From Flavihumibacter sp. UBA7668 (GTDB taxonomy: Bacteria > Bacteroidota > Bacteroidia > Chitinophagales > Chitinophagaceae), in the NCBI RefSeq assembly GCF_002483205.1, contig NZ_DLHM01000005.1, positions 626,817 to 690,816 of the forward strand: a DNA stretch of 64,000 nt, given 5' to 3'. The notes beneath the pieces were generated by a model, which was not told the origin of the DNA, ran no database searches, and saw only the letters and a list, made by a program, of their open reading frames with translations. Below, piece by piece: positions 25,195-33,418 of the stretch. Numbering within the stretch: position 1 is the first letter of the stretch; the number at the start of each line of letters is the position of its first letter. The position numbers and the translations under genes were made by a program.

Positions 25195-26247
25195 TTAGAG
25201 ATTAACCCTTTCTGCCAGCAGTTGTTTCACCAAAAGTTCCAATTCCTTGAGGCGTTTTTCTATATCGGGAAGGTTTCGACTCAGTGCCTGGCTACGCAGG
25301 GCACTGGTATAATCAAATGCCGGGGATCCGGTTACTGCTGTGTTTGGTTGTTTGATTGACTTGCTCACACCGCTTTGGGCATTAATCTTGCTGCCATCGG
25401 CAATGCTGATATGACCTACAATGCCAGCTTGTCCGCCGATCATTACATTATTGCCGATTTTGGTGCTTCCGCTTACACCAGCCTGTGCTGCAATTACGGT
25501 ATTATTGCCAACTTCCACATTATGGGCTACCTGAATCAGGTTGTCCAGTTTTGCACCGCTGCGAATAATAGTTGATCCGATGGTGGCCCGGTCAATGGTA
25601 GCATTGGCGCCTATTTCCACAAAATCTTCCACCACTACATTCCCAATCTGCGGAACTTTCTTAAAACTGCCATCTGCCTGCGGGGCAAATCCAAAACCAT
25701 CGCTGCCGATAACCGTACCGGCATGCACCGTGATATTTTTGCCTAACTGACTGTCGTGGTAAATTTTTACGCCTGCATGGATGATGGTATTATCGCCAAT
25801 GCGAACATTATTCCCGATAAACGTATTGGGGAAAATTTTTACATTATTGCCGATGATTACCTGCTCGCCAATGTAAACAAATGCACCCAGGAAAACCTGC
25901 TCACCAATTTTTGCTGAGTCTGCAACATAAACCGGTTCCTGACGGCCCACCAGTTGCTGGGTTTTTAACTCCTGGTATTTGGATAAGAGGGTTGCAAATG
26001 CACTATAAGCATCCGGAACGCGGATCAATGCTGCCTGAACCGGTTGTTTCAATTCAAGGTTTTCGTTAACAATAACTATAGATGCTGATGTTGTGTAGAG
26101 GTAATCTTCGTATTTGGGGTTGGCCAGAAATGCCAATTGTCCCGCTACAGCCTCTTCGATTTTTCCAAAGGATCCTACTGTTGCCTGGGCATTACCTTCA
26201 ACTTTACCATTAATTAGTAGTGCGATTTGTGAAGCACTGAACTGCAT
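25195..26247 (-). CDS. lpxD: UDP-3-O-acylglucosamine N-acyltransferase LpxD
   Basis: A 350-residue acyltransferase adding the second 3-hydroxyacyl chain in lipid A synthesis. The N-terminal uridine-binding domain starts MQFSASQIALLINGKVEG and includes GQLAFLANPKYEDYL. The middle is a left-handed beta-helix with many hexapeptides (IGNNVKIFPNTFIG, IGDNTIIHAGVKI) and the catalytic His in IQVAHNVEVG. A C-terminal helix (LPDIEKRLKELELLVKQLL, split) completes the trimer. The start at 26247 is chosen because the longer frame adds 22 non-conserved residues overlapping the upstream HD gene. The true gap is 11 bp. Confidence 0.95.
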   Translation of the reverse strand: MQFSASQIALLINGKVEGNAQATVGSFGKIEEAVAGQLAFLANPKYEDYLYTTSASIVIVNENLELKQPVQAALIRVPDAYSAFATLLSKYQELKTQQLVGRQEPVYVADSAKIGEQVFLGAFVYIGEQVIIGNNVKIFPNTFIGNNVRIGDNTIIHAGVKIYHDSQLGKNITVHAGTVIGSDGFGFAPQADGSFKKVPQIGNVVVEDFVEIGANATIDRATIGSTIIRSGAKLDNLIQVAHNVEVGNNTVIAAQAGVSGSTKIGNNVMIGGQAGIVGHISIADGSKINAQSGVSKSIKQPNTAVTGSPAFDYTSALRSQALSRNLPDIEKRLKELELLVKQLLAERVNL

Positions 26248-26258
26248 AGAATAATATT

Positions 26259-27509
26259 TTATTTCGTCCTGCCCTGCAACTCCTTTATTGCCGATACCGG
26301 ATCTGGAAAGCAAAAGTAGTATTTTTTAAGAGGGCGGGATAAATTGTGCTGGATTAAGGCATTATCTACCTGCGAAATATCCTTGATGGATCCATCTTTA
26401 AAAAGTACCTGGATTCTTTCTTCTGCCGGATCATAGGTGGTATTGCTGGTTTCACCGCTAAATACAAAATAGTCCAGTTCTTCTTCTGTCAGGCCTGTTT
26501 CTTTAATAAGGCTGGTTCTTGTGGCCTCTACTATGGCCGGGTCAAGGGGATCAGCCTGCAGTTTTACTTTCAATAATTTTCGATTGAGCAACATGCGGCA
26601 AAGGGCGGATAATACCCGGTCGGGTTGATTAGCCCAGCATTTAACTGCCGCCATCAGATCATAATCGTCCAATTGACAGAATGCATCCAACTGATTATGC
26701 AGGTCCCGCACTTTTTGTTGCTGAAGAAACAGTTCAAGTACGGGAGAGGGAACAGGCAACCGATTGCCAGCCTGAATCAGGTCTTTTGCGCGGCGGATGA
26801 TATTTACCAACAGTTTTTCGGCACCTAATACCGTTTTATGTAAGTACACCTGCCAGTACATCAGCCGCCTTGCTACCAGAAATTTTTCAATGGAAAAGAT
26901 GCCTTTTTCTTCCACTACTAGTTGGCCATCGTGAACAGCAAGCATCTTAATGATCCGGTCATAACCGATCACGCCTTCCGATACTCCGGTAAAAAAACTA
27001 TCTCTGGTTAGGTAATCCATCCGGTCTACATCCAGTTGTCCGGATACCAATTGGTGCAGGAAGGGGAGGTGATAGGTGTTATTGAAAATCCGGATGGCCA
27101 TATCCAATGCGCCGTTGTTTTGCCTGTTCAGAACTTCCATAATCTGCAGACTGATGGATTCGTGGTGAACACCTTCAATGAGCGTATGCTCCAATGCATG
27201 GGAAAAAGGCCCGTGTCCAATATCATGCAGCAGGATGGCGATTTTGGCTGCCAGTTCTTCTTCGGCTGAAATAGCCACCCCTTTGTTTTGTAATTCTCTT
27301 AAAGCAATGCACATCAGATGATAGGCTCCCAGGGAATGATGAAGCCGGCTGTGAACAGCTCCGGGATATACCAGGTGCGCAAAAGCCATTTGCTGAATTC
27401 TCCTCAGACGCTGGTAATAGGGATGCCCGATTACTTCAAATAGCAACGGATGATCAATGGTGATAAAGCCATATACCGGGTCGTTGATGATTTTTCTCCG
27501 CTGCGCCAT
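26259..27509 (-). CDS. HD-domain phosphohydrolase (COG1078/YdhJ type)
   Basis: A 416-residue HD-superfamily protein. The metal site reads HSLGAYHLM then LLHDIGHGPFSHALEHTL, and a later HxxSD-like DVDRMDYLTRDSFFTG, as in dGTPase-like COG1078 proteins. The start NDPVYGFITIDHPLLFEVI is typical of this group. It probably hydrolyses nucleotides, but the substrate is unknown. It is the first gene of the minus-strand run that continues with lpxD. A -7-like TACTTTTG (27557-27550) lies 40 bp upstream, back-to-back with the porX promoter. Confidence 0.85.
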   Translation of the reverse strand: MAQRRKIINDPVYGFITIDHPLLFEVIGHPYYQRLRRIQQMAFAHLVYPGAVHSRLHHSLGAYHLMCIALRELQNKGVAISAEEELAAKIAILLHDIGHGPFSHALEHTLIEGVHHESISLQIMEVLNRQNNGALDMAIRIFNNTYHLPFLHQLVSGQLDVDRMDYLTRDSFFTGVSEGVIGYDRIIKMLAVHDGQLVVEEKGIFSIEKFLVARRLMYWQVYLHKTVLGAEKLLVNIIRRAKDLIQAGNRLPVPSPVLELFLQQQKVRDLHNQLDAFCQLDDYDLMAAVKCWANQPDRVLSALCRMLLNRKLLKVKLQADPLDPAIVEATRTSLIKETGLTEEELDYFVFSGETSNTTYDPAEERIQVLFKDGSIKDISQVDNALIQHNLSRPLKKYYFCFPDPVSAIKELQGRTK

Positions 27510-27549
27510 TCCTGCTGGTATTTGTTAAATTCTTCAAATAGGTAGCCGG

Positions 27550-27557
27550 CAAAAGTA
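27550..27557 (-). promoter_or_regulatory. Candidate -7 box of the HD-lpxD operon
   Basis: Minus-strand TACTTTTG matches TAnnTTTG, 40 bases before the HD gene start. No strong -33 box. Confidence 0.35.
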
Positions 27558-27576
27558 CGAAGCCAGCCAGATAAAT

Positions 27577-27584
27577 TACATTTG
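27577..27584 (+). promoter_or_regulatory. -7 promoter box directly before porX
   Basis: TACATTTG, an exact TAnnTTTG match, ends 5 bases before the porX ATG, giving a leaderless or nearly leaderless transcript. The -33 box is not clear. Confidence 0.5.
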
Positions 27585-27589
27585 ATTCT

Positions 27590-29146
27590 ATGTCACTAGC
27601 CAATATACTCTGGGTCGATGATGAAATGGAAAGCCTGCAATCGCAAAAGCTCTTCCTTGAAAACAAAGGTTATGCCGTTCATACGCTTGCCAATGGATTT
27701 GATGCCATTGAATATGTTAAAGATCATCCGGTAGATGTAGTGTTGCTGGATGAAACCATGCCGGGTATAACCGGACTGGAAACCCTTGCCAAAATCAAGG
27801 AAATAAACCAGCAGGTGCCGGTGGTGCTGATCACAAAAAATGAAACCGAAAACCTGATGGATGATGCCATCGGTTCACAAATCAGCGACTATCTGATTAA
27901 GCCCGTCAACCCCAACCAGGTGTTGCTCAGCCTTAAAAAAATCCTGGATAACAGAAGGCTGGTGGCAGAGAAAACAACCTCGGCTTATCAGCAACAGTTC
28001 CGCAATTTATTCATGGCACTCAATAGTAATCCTGATTACAATGAGTGGATGGATATTTATAAAAAACTGGTTTATTGGGAACTGGAGATGGAGAAAAGCG
28101 ATAGTCCGGAGATGCAGGAGATTTTGCTTTCTCAAAAAAAGGAAGCCAATAATGAATTCTGCAAATTCGTTTCTAAAAACTACCTGAATTGGGTGCATCC
28201 AAAATCAAATGATGCACCGATTATGAGTAATACTGTTTTTCAGTTTAAAGTACTTCCTCATTTGGAACCGGGGGTGCCTACCTTTTTTATTCTGATCGAT
28301 AACCTGCGTTTCGATCAGTGGAAATCGATACAGCCCATTTTTGCCACCTATTTCCGGATACTGGAAGAAGATAGCTTTTACAGTATTTTACCTACTGCAA
28401 CACAATATGCAAGGAATGCCATTTTTGCCGGACTGATGCCTGCTGAAATCGAAAAAAATTTTCCTGATTTATGGAAAAATGATGAAGAGGAGGGCGGTAA
28501 AAATCTGCAGGAAGAAGTCTTTTTTAAAGCTCAGTTGAAGCGCCTGAAAAAAGAAAATTTAAAGTACAATTATGTAAAAGTGGTGAATCATCAGGCAGGA
28601 AATGAGCTGGTTAGCAATATCCATAATCTGCTGAATAATGACCTGAATGTGATTGTGTACAATTTTGTGGATATGCTGAGCCATGCAAGAACCGAAATGG
28701 AAGTGCTGAAAGAGCTGGCCAGTGATGAAATCAGCTATCGCAGTATAACAACCAGCTGGTTCGAACATTCACCTCTTTTCCAGGCACTGAAAAAGATTGC
28801 CGGTAAAAAAATAAACCTGATTCTTGCCACCGATCATGGTTCCGTTCGGGTAAATACGCCACATAAAGTGGTGGGCGATAAACAAACAACCGCCAATCTT
28901 CGCTATAAACATGGCCGTAACCTCAATTATGAACCCAAAGAGGTCTTGGCCTTCCGGGATCCAAAAGAAGCAGGATTGCCGGTACCAACAGTGAATTCCT
29001 CCTTTATTTTTGCAAAAGAAGACGGCTATCTCTGCTATCCTAATAATTATAATCATTACGTGAATTATTATCGTAATACGTTCCAGCACGGTGGTATCAG
29101 TATGGAAGAGATGATCGTTCCTGTTATCAAAATGTGTAGTAAATAA
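27590..29146 (+). CDS. porX: PorX: response regulator with PglZ phosphatase-like output domain
   Basis: A 518-residue protein. Residues 1-120 form a CheY-like receiver with acidic pair VDDE, phospho-acceptor Asp54 (LLDETMPG) and Lys in LIKPVNP. A helical linker follows. The C-terminal ~300 residues are an alkaline-phosphatase-superfamily PglZ domain: ILIDNLRFDQW (metal Asp), LPTATQYARN with candidate nucleophile Thr271, and ATDHGSVRV (metal Asp/His). This architecture is that of PorX, which with the PorY kinase controls type IX secretion genes and acts on oligonucleotides. PorY is not in the window. The gene is divergent from the HD-lpx operon. Confidence 0.95.
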   Translation: MSLANILWVDDEMESLQSQKLFLENKGYAVHTLANGFDAIEYVKDHPVDVVLLDETMPGITGLETLAKIKEINQQVPVVLITKNETENLMDDAIGSQISDYLIKPVNPNQVLLSLKKILDNRRLVAEKTTSAYQQQFRNLFMALNSNPDYNEWMDIYKKLVYWELEMEKSDSPEMQEILLSQKKEANNEFCKFVSKNYLNWVHPKSNDAPIMSNTVFQFKVLPHLEPGVPTFFILIDNLRFDQWKSIQPIFATYFRILEEDSFYSILPTATQYARNAIFAGLMPAEIEKNFPDLWKNDEEEGGKNLQEEVFFKAQLKRLKKENLKYNYVKVVNHQAGNELVSNIHNLLNNDLNVIVYNFVDMLSHARTEMEVLKELASDEISYRSITTSWFEHSPLFQALKKIAGKKINLILATDHGSVRVNTPHKVVGDKQTTANLRYKHGRNLNYEPKEVLAFRDPKEAGLPVPTVNSSFIFAKEDGYLCYPNNYNHYVNYYRNTFQHGGISMEEMIVPVIKMCSK

Positions 29147-29169
29147 ACGCTGAGGCGCTACAGTTTCGG

Positions 29170-29177
29170 TATTTTTG
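29170..29177 (+). promoter_or_regulatory. Candidate -7 box before the 104-residue gene
   Basis: TATTTTTG matches TAnnTTTG and ends 15 bases before the ATG at 29193, so this gene may be transcribed separately from porX. Confidence 0.35.
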
Positions 29178-29192
29178 TGTTTTGATCTTCGT

Positions 29193-29507
29193 ATGAAATA
29201 CACACAGGCTAGCTTAAATAAGATTGAACAGGTGCTCGATGATGCCGGTTATATTGTCCGGTATGAAAGAGGTACCTTCCAGAGCGGGTACTGCATACTT
29301 GAACAAAAAAAAGTGGTGGTACTGAATAAATTTCTGCAATTGGAAGGCAAGATTAATACCCTGATGGATATTGTGCCACAATTACAGATTAATCTGGATG
29401 AATTGAGTCCCGAAGCAAAGAAAACCTACCATGATATCATGGAAAGAAACAGATTGGCTGCTGCTGATGAAGCAGGCGATGCTGAAACAGGTGAGCAGAA
29501 TTCCTGA
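29193..29507 (+). CDS. Small conserved-looking hypothetical protein
   Basis: A 104-residue cytosolic protein, MKYTQASLNKIEQVLDDAGY then a strand-rich core (VRYERGTFQSGYCILEQKKVVVLNKFL, split) and a helical, acidic tail (EEAGDAETGEQNS-like). I do not recognise the family. The start at 29193 is chosen over one six codons upstream, because MKY begins the well-formed helix and a -7 box precedes it. It lies between porX and an MBL hydrolase gene, both on the same strand. It may be cotranscribed with porX, but no functional link can be read. Confidence 0.75.
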   Translation: MKYTQASLNKIEQVLDDAGYIVRYERGTFQSGYCILEQKKVVVLNKFLQLEGKINTLMDIVPQLQINLDELSPEAKKTYHDIMERNRLAAADEAGDAETGEQNS

Positions 29508-29564
29508 TCTTCTTTTAATTTCCACTAGTTTTATTTTCTGTCTACCGATTTAACCATAACATTT

Positions 29565-30311
29565 TTGGGTACCGGAACCAGTAGCGGGGTACCAATGATC
29601 GCCTGTGAATGCGAAGTATGCCGCTCAACCGATCCGAGGGATAATCGACTGCGGTCGAGTATCCTGGTGGAATCTGCTACTACCTCCCTCGTGGTTGATA
29701 CTACACCTGATTTCAGGTATCAGATGCTGCGTGCCCGGGTGATGAAGCTGGATGGGATTGTATTTACACATCCGCATAAAGATCATATAGCCGGACTGGA
29801 TGATGTACGCGCCTATAATTATTTTTCGAAGCAACCCATGCAGATTTTTGCAAACGAGATGACGCAGATGAATATTATCCGGGAGTTTCCTTATGCTTTT
29901 GCTGAATCGAAATATCCTGGGGTGCCTGAAATTCATATCAATCCAATTGATCTCGAACCATTTGAACTGGGGGATATTTCAATCATACCCATTCTGGTTT
30001 GGCATATGAGAATGCCTGTACTTGGTTTCCGATTCGGAGATTTCACCTATATCACAGATGCCAACCGGATTGATGCTGCAGAAATGGATAAAATCAGAGG
30101 AAGTTCCCATCTTGTTCTAAATGCTTTACGACACGAAAAACATATCTCCCATTTTACCCTGGCAGAGGCAATTGAGATTGTTCAGGAATTGCAGGTGCCC
30201 AATGCCTGGTTTACACATATCAGTCATCAGTTGGGATTGCATAAGGAAATTGATGCGAGCCTGCCTGCCGGCATTCACCTTGCCTATGACGGGTTAAAAC
30301 TCCATTTATAA
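29565..30311 (+). CDS. MBL-fold metallohydrolase
   Basis: A protein of at least 248 residues of the metallo-beta-lactamase fold, PhnP/RNase Z-like group. The zinc motif is THPHKDHIAGLDD near residue 70. Further ligands lie in WHMRMPVLGFRFG, ITDANRI and the final HISHQLG. Two cysteines in ACECEVCRS near the start suit a structural metal site, as in PhnP-like enzymes. The annotated start is a TTG inside the first strand (LGTGTSSG). The frame stays open upstream to a TAG at 29526 without ATG, GTG or TTG, and the residues TITF before it look conserved. The real start may therefore be a rare codon such as CTG at 29538. Confidence 0.82.
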   Translation: MGTGTSSGVPMIACECEVCRSTDPRDNRLRSSILVESATTSLVVDTTPDFRYQMLRARVMKLDGIVFTHPHKDHIAGLDDVRAYNYFSKQPMQIFANEMTQMNIIREFPYAFAESKYPGVPEIHINPIDLEPFELGDISIIPILVWHMRMPVLGFRFGDFTYITDANRIDAAEMDKIRGSSHLVLNALRHEKHISHFTLAEAIEIVQELQVPNAWFTHISHQLGLHKEIDASLPAGIHLAYDGLKLHL

Positions 30312-30361
30312 TACCGTCTTTTAACGCTTGACCTGCCTCGCTGCGATTTGTAAGTTGTGGC

Positions 30362-31390
30362 ATGAAAAATACTTCTATAAAACAATGGCTGAAGGAGTAC
30401 CTGCATTTTTCCAGAAAAGAAAGAATTGCGGTGCTGGGACTGATTGCGGGTATTTTGCTGATTAAACTGGTGCCGCAATACTGGCAGACGGCTACGCCGG
30501 CTCCAATACCGGTTCCTGATAGTTTAATTGCAAAATTGTTGAAGCAAAATGTTACGGACTCTAACAGAATTGCCAGGTCCTGGAACCGCGCATTTGAAAA
30601 CAACCGACAAAATTATTCCGGAGAGAAATCATACAGTGCCCGGAAAGCTTTTCCGGAACGGAATTATCCCCGCCCTTCTTATGTGGATTCAAAAGAAGAG
30701 GAGTTCAGAACGATTCAGCTTTTTGAATTCAATCCGAATACGGCATCAGCTGACGATTGGAAGTTACTTGGTCTGAATCCTAAATTAATCCGGACAATTT
30801 TGAATTTCAGAGAAAAAGGGGGGCGGTTTCGTACCTCGGAAGATCTTGGAAAAATATATGGCATGCCGTCAGAACTGGTAGTCCGGCTTCAACCATTTGT
30901 TGTGATCGAAAAGAGTTCCAATGTTCAGTTTAAAAGAAATCAATCAGAGCTGCCTATTATCACAGCCAGTTCAGCTCTTCCGAAACCTGAAACAAAGGCC
31001 CTATTGATTAATGCTGCAGACAGTCTTGACTGGCTTAGTTTACCAGGAATAGGTCCAAAACTAACCAGCCGGATACTGCAATTTCGGAAACAGTTAGGTG
31101 GATTTGTAGCCGTTTCCCAGTTGGGAGAAGTTTATGGTTTGCAGGATTCAGTGTATCAGCTCATACTTCCTTATCTCCGTCTGGACGAAAAGCCGATAGA
31201 ATTGATACACATTAATATGGCAACACAGGAGGAATTGTCCCGGCATCCTTATATCCGTTGGAAGCTGGCTCAGGCAATCATCCAGTACAGAACCCGAAAC
31301 GGAGCTTTTCGGGATATAAGCGATTTATCGAAAATCCACCTGATCAATCCCGATTTGTTGAAGAAATTAGCACCCTATTGTCAATTTTGA
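30362..31390 (+). CDS. Membrane-anchored helix-hairpin-helix protein (ComEA-like, three HhH units)
   Basis: A 342-residue protein with a cytoplasmic N-terminus, one membrane helix (about residues 22-40, IAVLGLIAGILLIKLVP) and a long outer part. Three ComEA-like helix-hairpin-helix segments follow: FEFNPNTASADDWKLLGL near 120, LLINAADSLDWLSLPGIGPKL near 215, and HINMATQEELSRHPYIRWKLA near 280. The middle one has the canonical GIGPK loop, the others are variant. ComEA-type HhH units bind DNA, so a role in DNA uptake or nucleic-acid binding at the envelope is possible. No competence genes are nearby. Followed by the acyl-CoA dehydrogenase gene after 80 bp. Confidence 0.82.
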   Translation: MKNTSIKQWLKEYLHFSRKERIAVLGLIAGILLIKLVPQYWQTATPAPIPVPDSLIAKLLKQNVTDSNRIARSWNRAFENNRQNYSGEKSYSARKAFPERNYPRPSYVDSKEEEFRTIQLFEFNPNTASADDWKLLGLNPKLIRTILNFREKGGRFRTSEDLGKIYGMPSELVVRLQPFVVIEKSSNVQFKRNQSELPIITASSALPKPETKALLINAADSLDWLSLPGIGPKLTSRILQFRKQLGGFVAVSQLGEVYGLQDSVYQLILPYLRLDEKPIELIHINMATQEELSRHPYIRWKLAQAIIQYRTRNGAFRDISDLSKIHLINPDLLKKLAPYCQF

Positions 31391-31393
31391 ATA

Positions 31394-31409
31394 ACTAACA
31401 CTTGTTAGT
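31394..31409. promoter_or_regulatory. Inverted repeat upstream of acyl-CoA dehydrogenase, candidate TetR-type operator
   Basis: ACTAACA-CT-TGTTAGT, perfect 7-bp arms with a 2-base spacer, between the HhH gene stop and the acyl-CoA dehydrogenase start. The form resembles operators of TetR-family regulators of acyl-CoA metabolism, but no such regulator is in the window. Confidence 0.45.
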
Positions 31410-31470
31410 ATAGCAGAAATGAACGTAGTTTGCGTTATACTATCAATGATTTTCAACAAGCTGAACCAAT

Positions 31471-32613
31471 ATGAATTTTGAAAGAGAGGAACTAACCGAG
31501 CAGGTGGCCCAAACCGCCAGAGATTTTGCCCGTCAGCGGATATTACCGCATGTTATGGAATGGGATGAATCCCAGGAATTTCCGGCGCAGGTATTCAAAG
31601 AAATGGGCCAACTCGGATTGATGGGCGTGCTGGTTCCCGAGCAATATGGAGGAGCGGGGTTGAGCTATATTGAATATGTGGCCATCATAGCTGAAATCGC
31701 CAAAGTTTGTGGTTCGATCGGATTGAGTCTGGCTGCACATAATTCACTCTGTACCGGGCATATACTTGCATTTGGCAATGAGGAACAGAAAAATAAGTAC
31801 CTCCCGAAGCTGGCTACAGCAGAATGGCTGGGTGCTTGGGGGTTAACAGAAGCTAATACCGGAAGTGATGCGGGAAATATGCAAACTACTGCCGTGAGAG
31901 AAGGAGATGAATGGGTTATTAACGGTACAAAAAACTGGATTACGCATGGAAAATCGGGTGATCTCGCAGTTGTTGTTGCAAGAACTGGTGAGCCCCGGAC
32001 AAAAAATAATGCAACAGCCTTTGTTGTAGAGAAAGGTACGCCTGGTTTTTCCGGAGGGAAGAAAGAGAATAAACTGGGTATGCGTGCCAGTGAAACGGCT
32101 GAAATGGTTTTTGATAATTGCCGCATTTCCGATGCCAATCGACTGGGTGAAGTGGGCGAAGGATTTAAACAGGCAATGAAAGTGTTGGACGGAGGTCGGA
32201 TATCAATTGCAGCCTTATCCCTTGGAATAGCAAAAGGTGCTTTTGAGGCAGCGGTCAACTATTCAAAAGAACGACACCAGTTCGATCAGCCGATTGCCAA
32301 CTTTCAGGGAATTTCTTTTAAGCTGGCAGATATGGCTACAGAAATTGCTGCAGCTGAGTTACTTACTTACCAGGCAGCTGATCTTAAAAACCGCGGACAA
32401 AAAATGACCAAAGAAGCTGCGATGGCAAAATATTTTGCAAGTGAGGTAGCCGTTAAAGTTGCCACCGATGCGGTTCAGATTTTTGGAGGTTACGGCTATA
32501 CCAAAGATTTTCCGGTAGAGAAATTTTATCGCGATAGCAAACTCTGCACCATAGGAGAAGGGACCTCTGAAATACAGAAAATAGTAATTGCACGCGAGGC
32601 GCTGGGTGGGTGA
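31471..32613 (+). CDS. Acyl-CoA dehydrogenase
   Basis: A 380-residue FAD enzyme oxidising acyl-CoA to the 2-enoyl form, in beta-oxidation or branched-chain degradation. Signatures: AWGLTEANTGSDAGNM (flavin-binding), QIFGGYGYTKDFPVEKFYRD, and GEGTSEIQKIVIAREALG. The Glu of GEGTSEIQ is at the catalytic base position used by short-chain and medium-chain types; the preceding residue is Gly instead of the common Tyr. Length is normal. It stands alone behind a 16-bp inverted repeat. Its TGA stop is part of the first unit of the GTGAATAR array. Chain-length preference is not readable. Confidence 0.92.
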   Translation: MNFEREELTEQVAQTARDFARQRILPHVMEWDESQEFPAQVFKEMGQLGLMGVLVPEQYGGAGLSYIEYVAIIAEIAKVCGSIGLSLAAHNSLCTGHILAFGNEEQKNKYLPKLATAEWLGAWGLTEANTGSDAGNMQTTAVREGDEWVINGTKNWITHGKSGDLAVVVARTGEPRTKNNATAFVVEKGTPGFSGGKKENKLGMRASETAEMVFDNCRISDANRLGEVGEGFKQAMKVLDGGRISIAALSLGIAKGAFEAAVNYSKERHQFDQPIANFQGISFKLADMATEIAAAELLTYQAADLKNRGQKMTKEAAMAKYFASEVAVKVATDAVQIFGGYGYTKDFPVEKFYRDSKLCTIGEGTSEIQKIVIAREALGG

Positions 32614-32663
32614 ATAAGTGAATAGGTGAATAAGTGAATAGGTGAATAAGTGAATAAGTGAAT
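32610..32663 (+). repeat. Octamer array GTGAATAA/GTGAATAG, six full copies plus a partial
   Basis: Consecutive units at 32610, 32618, 32626, 32634, 32642 and 32650 plus a partial at 32658. The first unit contains the stop codon (TGA, 32611-32613) of the acyl-CoA dehydrogenase gene. Because 8 is not a multiple of 3, the units place TGA, TAA or TAG in all three frames on this strand, but none on the other. Confidence 0.9.
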
Positions 32664-32679
32664 GGCATGATTTTTCTCC

Positions 32680-32728
32680 TTTCACCTTTCACAGTCAGCC
32701 TCTCACCTTTCACTTCTCACTTTTCACC
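32680..32728 (-). repeat. Inverted GGTGAAA-type array after the XRE gene
   Basis: TTTCACC, TTTCACA, TCTCACC, TTTCAC, TTCTCAC and TTTTCACC words on the plus strand, so GGTGAAA-like on the minus strand, beginning 4 bases after the XRE stop. Together with the octamer array at 32610 it can form a long imperfect stem between the two convergent genes. Confidence 0.75.
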
Positions 32729-32732
32729 TCCT

Positions 32733-32933
32733 TCATTCCCCTTCTTCCAGTTGAAAAATCTCCTCCACTGGTTTGGAGAAAACTTTACCAAGCTTTAATG
32801 CCAAAACAGTAGAGGGTACATATTTGCCGGCTTCCATGGCGTTGATGGTTTGCCTGCTTACTCCAATTTTTTTGGCAAGTTCTTCCTGGGTAAGGTTATG
32901 AATTGCCCGCTCAATTTTAATACTGTTTTTCAT
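32733..32933 (-). CDS. Small XRE-family DNA-binding protein
   Basis: A 66-residue single-domain helix-turn-helix protein: LTQEELAKKIGVSRQTINAMEAGKYVPSTVLALKLGKVF (split) is a standard XRE/Cro-like fold with an acidic C-terminal tail. Start at 32933 (MKNSIKIERA) is preferred to a TTG three codons upstream. It overlaps the end of the membrane protein gene by 17 bp, an arrangement seen often in this phylum, where the regulator follows a small integral membrane protein. It probably autoregulates through the inverted repeat at 33419-33438. Confidence 0.88.
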   Translation of the reverse strand: MKNSIKIERAIHNLTQEELAKKIGVSRQTINAMEAGKYVPSTVLALKLGKVFSKPVEEIFQLEEGE

Positions 32934-33399
32934 CAAGGGCAATTTTTTTGGATTTCAATAAGAGATAATTGAATCGGGCTATAAAAATCAATAATACAGT
33001 AAACATATTGTAAATCATTACGGTGATGAAAGGCATGCCGTAAATGAATAAAAAGCAAAAAAGCAGCAACGCATAATTTACCAGTACTGCCCATTGCAAG
33101 GAGGATAAACGCAAACCTGCAATATATTCATCTTCCACACTTTCTTTAGAAAAAGCAACCAGCAGGCAACCAATCAGGAAACCAATTCCAACAATTGTAC
33201 TGGTAATATTCGTCTCAATGAAGGCGAAATTTTTATCCTTATTGAATAATGTATCATGATAAATAGCGAAAACCCTGGTCGTAATCCAATTAGGCTCATA
33301 ATCTGCAATATGTAGGTAGATCCCTGCAATAGCGAAAGGAACTAACAGGATCCACCCCAGATTCTTAAAACGGTAGGGGAGTAGGAGTTGCGTTTTCAT
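32917..33399 (-). CDS. Four-helix membrane protein paired with the XRE regulator
   Basis: A 160-residue integral membrane protein with four hydrophobic segments, at about residues 14-30, 66-84, 103-119 and 122-145. The second loop is rich in acidic residues (KESVEDEYI). I do not recognise a catalytic motif. It is the first gene of a two-gene operon; the XRE gene starts before its stop. Small membrane-protein/XRE pairs often control a stress or differentiation response, with the membrane protein sensing or antagonising the regulator. That role is inferred, not shown. The promoter is not obvious, but a perfect inverted repeat lies 20 bp upstream. Confidence 0.8.
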   Translation of the reverse strand: MKTQLLLPYRFKNLGWILLVPFAIAGIYLHIADYEPNWITTRVFAIYHDTLFNKDKNFAFIETNITSTIVGIGFLIGCLLVAFSKESVEDEYIAGLRLSSLQWAVLVNYALLLFCFLFIYGMPFITVMIYNMFTVLLIFIARFNYLLLKSKKIALDEKQY

Positions 33400-33418
33400 G
33401 TCTGGTTATTTTTACTAA

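Noticed and set aside
32610..32728. Possible CRISPR-like array
   Set aside because: Units are 7-8 bp without spacers and without cas genes; they are simple tandem repeats.
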